Shown here in pieces: positions 61,982 through 64,000 of a stretch of DNA of 64,000 nucleotides (positions within the stretch are counted from its first letter, which is position 1; each line of letters begins with the position of its first letter). The translations under genes were made by a program, and so were the position numbers. Below the pieces are notes generated by a model. It was not told where the DNA came from. It made no database searches and saw only the letters and a program-made list of their open reading frames with translations. The stretch is from Methyloversatilis discipulorum (GTDB taxonomy: Bacteria; Pseudomonadota; Gammaproteobacteria; Burkholderiales; Rhodocyclaceae). Where the stretch lies: the NCBI RefSeq assembly GCF_000385375.1, contig NZ_ARVV01000001.1, forward strand, positions 3,844,001 through 3,908,000. Reading direction: 5' to 3'.

Positions 61982-62643
61982 TTATTGGCCCCCTTGGCCT
62001 TGTCGGCCTTTGCCTTCTTGATTCGGGCAATCTCTTCGTCGTCGAGATAACGGTAGGTGGTCGCCACGGCATCCATCTTCAGGCCGTCCTTGCTTGAATC
62101 AATGACGATCGAACCCAGGGTCACGATGCGCGAGAGCTTGGCGACGTCACCGGCAAAGTTGCCGAGGTCGTGATAGCCGCCGGTGACGCGGATCGTGATC
62201 GGCATTTCGGCGTAGAAATCCTTGACCGCTTCGCCACCCGGCTTCCAGGTTTCGAACTGCAGGCCGCGGCTCAGACCGGCCTGACTGATGTCGACCAGCA
62301 GCGATTCCATCTCGGCCTTGTTCGGAAGCTGCTTGAGCAGCGCACCGAAGGACTTGTCGATGTCGGCCAGCTGTTGCTGGTACTGCTCGAGATTCACCGC
62401 CTGACGCTTCTTGTTGAGCCATTCGTCCTTCAGCGTCTGTTCCTCGAGTCGCTTCTGTTCGAGCTCGACGCGCAGCGGATCCCACAGGAACCACCAGCCT
62501 GCGGCCAGCGTTGCGACCAGCACACCCAGCAGGACCGCGGCCTTCGGCGCGGTGGCCCAGTTGCCGACGTCCTTCGGGTCGAGATTCTTGAAATCGTCCG
62601 CAATGCGCGTGAAATCGATCTGGGGCATCTGGATCTGCTTCAT
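61978..62643 (-). CDS. pilO: Type IV pilus inner-membrane protein PilO
   Basis: 221 residues with a single membrane helix (AAVLLGVLVATLAAGWWFLW, about 34-53), a coiled coil (LEQKRLEEQTLKDEWLNKKRQAVNLEQYQQQL) and a periplasmic ferredoxin-like domain (FETWKPGGEAVKDFYAEMPITIRVTGGYHDLGNFAGDVAKL). PilO dimerises with PilN in the alignment complex. ATGA overlaps join it to pilN and pilP. Confidence 0.96.
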   Translation of the reverse strand: MKQIQMPQIDFTRIADDFKNLDPKDVGNWATAPKAAVLLGVLVATLAAGWWFLWDPLRVELEQKRLEEQTLKDEWLNKKRQAVNLEQYQQQLADIDKSFGALLKQLPNKAEMESLLVDISQAGLSRGLQFETWKPGGEAVKDFYAEMPITIRVTGGYHDLGNFAGDVAKLSRIVTLGSIVIDSSKDGLKMDAVATTYRYLDDEEIARIKKAKADKAKGANK

Positions 62644-63224
62644 GTCTTGCGCCCCTTCGCCGTCTTGCTGTCGGCCTCGTCCACCGCGCGCGTGATGAAC
62701 AGATCGAGGCTGAATTCGTTCATGCGGCGCTTGTCGACAGTGGCGCCCTTGATTTCGATGAGGGTCGGGCGCTCGAGCAGCGGCGACGACTCCAGATTCC
62801 GCATCAGGCTGGACACCCGCGCGTTCGATTGCGCATACCCGACCAGATTGATCTTGTTCGCCTGCTGCGAAACCTTCTTGATATAGACGCCTTCCGGCAC
62901 GTTCTTCGCGAGTTCGTTGAACAGGCCGACCGCCTCCGACCGGTTGCCCTGCAGCGACTCGATCACCCGCTTGCGCTGCAGCAGCGCGTCGGTCTGCTCG
63001 CGCAACCGCTTGATCTCGTCGATCGACTTGTCGAGCGCAGCGATTTCGGTCTTCAGGAAGGCGTTCTTTTCGTCCTGGGCCGACACGTAACCGCTGATGA
63101 TGCCGTTGCCGAGCGCCACGATGAGACCGCCGAGCACCAGCGTCAGGCCGGTCAGCGCATAGAACTGCTGGCGCCGAGCCTTGCGCTTCTCCTCGCGATG
63201 GGGAAGAAGGTTGATGCGTATCAT
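62640..63224 (-). CDS. pilN: Type IV pilus inner-membrane protein PilN
   Basis: 194 residues. The conserved cytoplasmic N-terminus MIRINLLPHREEKRKARRQQF, which docks into PilM, is followed by a membrane helix (LTLVLGGLIVALGNGIISG), a coiled coil and a ferredoxin-like periplasmic domain. The start at 63224 overlaps the pilM stop (ATGA). Confidence 0.96.
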   Translation of the reverse strand: MIRINLLPHREEKRKARRQQFYALTGLTLVLGGLIVALGNGIISGYVSAQDEKNAFLKTEIAALDKSIDEIKRLREQTDALLQRKRVIESLQGNRSEAVGLFNELAKNVPEGVYIKKVSQQANKINLVGYAQSNARVSSLMRNLESSPLLERPTLIEIKGATVDKRRMNEFSLDLFITRAVDEADSKTAKGRKT

Positions 63225-64000
63225 GCGTCGAACCTCCTGAGCGCAAGGCCGCAGGCCACCAGCAGTGACGGCGCGTCCTGGCTGAGACGCTTGGCGGTGA
63301 CCGTCTGCGACAGCTGCATGTCGACAAAGGGGTTCGCGATACGGGTTTCGACCTGGGTACGGTTGGCAACCACTTCGTCCAGACCGGGGATCACCGAGCA
63401 CCCGCCGGCGAGCACGATGTGGTCGACGCTGTTGTACTGCGTCGAGGTGAAGAAGAACTGCAGCGCACGCGACACCTCGAGCGCGAGGTTGTCCATGAAG
63501 GGACGCAGCAGATCGTTCTCGTAATTCTCCGGCAGCGTGTTGGTGCGCTTGGCGGCTTCGGCCTCTTCCGGGCTCATGCCGTAGTTGCGCATGATGTCCT
63601 GCGTCAGCTGGTAGCCGCCGAACGCCTGCTCGCGCGAATAGACCGGCTGGTCGTTGCGCAGGATGATCACGTTCATCACGTTGGCGCCGACGTCGACCAG
63701 CACGATGTTGGTGTCCTTGCCGCCGTCCGGCAGCTGCTTCTCGACCAGTTCGAATGCGGCCTGTGCCGCGTAGGACTCGACATCAACCACGACTGCGCGC
63801 AGGCCGGCCGCTTCGGCCACCGCGACGCGGTCCTCGACCTTTTCCTTGCGCGAGGCGGCGATCAGCACCTCGACCTCGTCCGGGTTGCCGGGCGCCGGGC
63901 CGACCACCTGGAAATCGAGATTCACCTCGTCGAGCTGGAAGGGGATGTACTGATTGGCTTCCGACTCCACCAGCACTTCGAGCTCCTGCTCGCGCTGATT
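63221..64000 (-). CDS. pilM: Type IV pilus assembly ATPase-like protein PilM, C-terminal part
   Basis: The open frame continues beyond the right edge; about 260 C-terminal residues are visible. Actin-like features include VLVDVGANVMNVIILRND, EQAFGGYQLTQDI and HIVLAGGCSVIPGLDEVV. PilM is the cytoplasmic actin-like anchor that binds the PilN N-terminus. First gene of the pilMNOPQ operon. Confidence 0.96.
   Translation of the reverse strand, partial: NQREQELEVLVESEANQYIPFQLDEVNLDFQVVGPAPGNPDEVEVLIAASRKEKVEDRVAVAEAAGLRAVVVDVESYAAQAAFELVEKQLPDGGKDTNIVLVDVGANVMNVIILRNDQPVYSREQAFGGYQLTQDIMRNYGMSPEEAEAAKRTNTLPENYENDLLRPFMDNLALEVSRALQFFFTSTQYNSVDHIVLAGGCSVIPGLDEVVANRTQVETRIANPFVDMQLSQTVTAKRLSQDAPSLLVACGLALRRFDA

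Overview
The window is high-GC DNA from a Gram-negative betaproteobacterium, most likely of the Rhodocyclales. A methylotroph-related genus such as Methyloversatilis would fit, but that placement is inference. The evidence is the pilMNOPQ-aroK-aroB-dgt-gltB-gltD order, two PEP-CTERM proteins, a PQQ-dependent alcohol dehydrogenase with its own cytochrome c, a trimeric-type porin and a sigma-54-controlled acetoin dehydrogenase operon. No rRNA, tRNA or CRISPR array was seen. 

Layout. 1-5515 (+): end of rlmJ, a DUF2721 membrane protein, then a tightly packed signalling operon: FIST sensor, soluble histidine kinase, receiver-HDOD, receiver-degenerate HD-GYP. 5694-11852: a PhoX-like PEP-CTERM protein, recG, ridA, a SPOR protein with DUF2802, and a YdcF-like protein. 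11860-27779 is a metabolic superlocus. It holds acoXABC for acetoin cleavage, the activator acoR, the lipoate gene lipA, the thiamine genes thiS, thiG and thiC, and a porin, PQQ-dehydrogenase and cytochrome c. The acoX and porin operons each have a sigma-54 (-24/-12) promoter. About 90-180 bp upstream of each lies the same palindrome, core GACAGCTGTC. I infer that AcoR controls both, and that the periplasmic dehydrogenase supplies or handles acetoin-type substrates such as 2,3-butanediol. lipA, thiS/thiG and thiC would supply the lipoate and thiamine diphosphate that AcoABC needs. 

28274-41026: assorted genes: a lipoprotein, ChrA, YkgJ-type and PsiF proteins, a carboxymuconolactone-decarboxylase-like protein, a YheS-type ABC-F protein, an MbfA-like ferritin/VIT protein, a DCC-COQ7 fusion, an Hcp-like PEP-CTERM protein and an ABC exporter. 

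41027-45676 is a foreign-looking defence cassette between an IS-derived fragment and the 3' end of glmS, the classical attTn7 position. It encodes a HigA-like repressor under a perfect palindromic operator, a 42-codon ORF overlapping both neighbours by ATGA, an AAA+ ATPase and a large subtilisin-like protease. The last two match the IetAS toxin-antitoxin/anti-phage system. Next to glmS, 18-bp direct repeats resemble TnsB-site arrays of Tn7-like ends. 

45677-64000 (-): glmS, glmU, a DUF4124 protein (+), gltD, gltB, dgt, aroB, aroK and pilQPONM. Two anomalies stand out. pilP appears frameshifted just after its lipobox. Downstream of gltD lies a diverged second copy of the gltD 3' end that differs only at silent positions. 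Five intergenic clusters of REP-like palindromes are scattered through the window.
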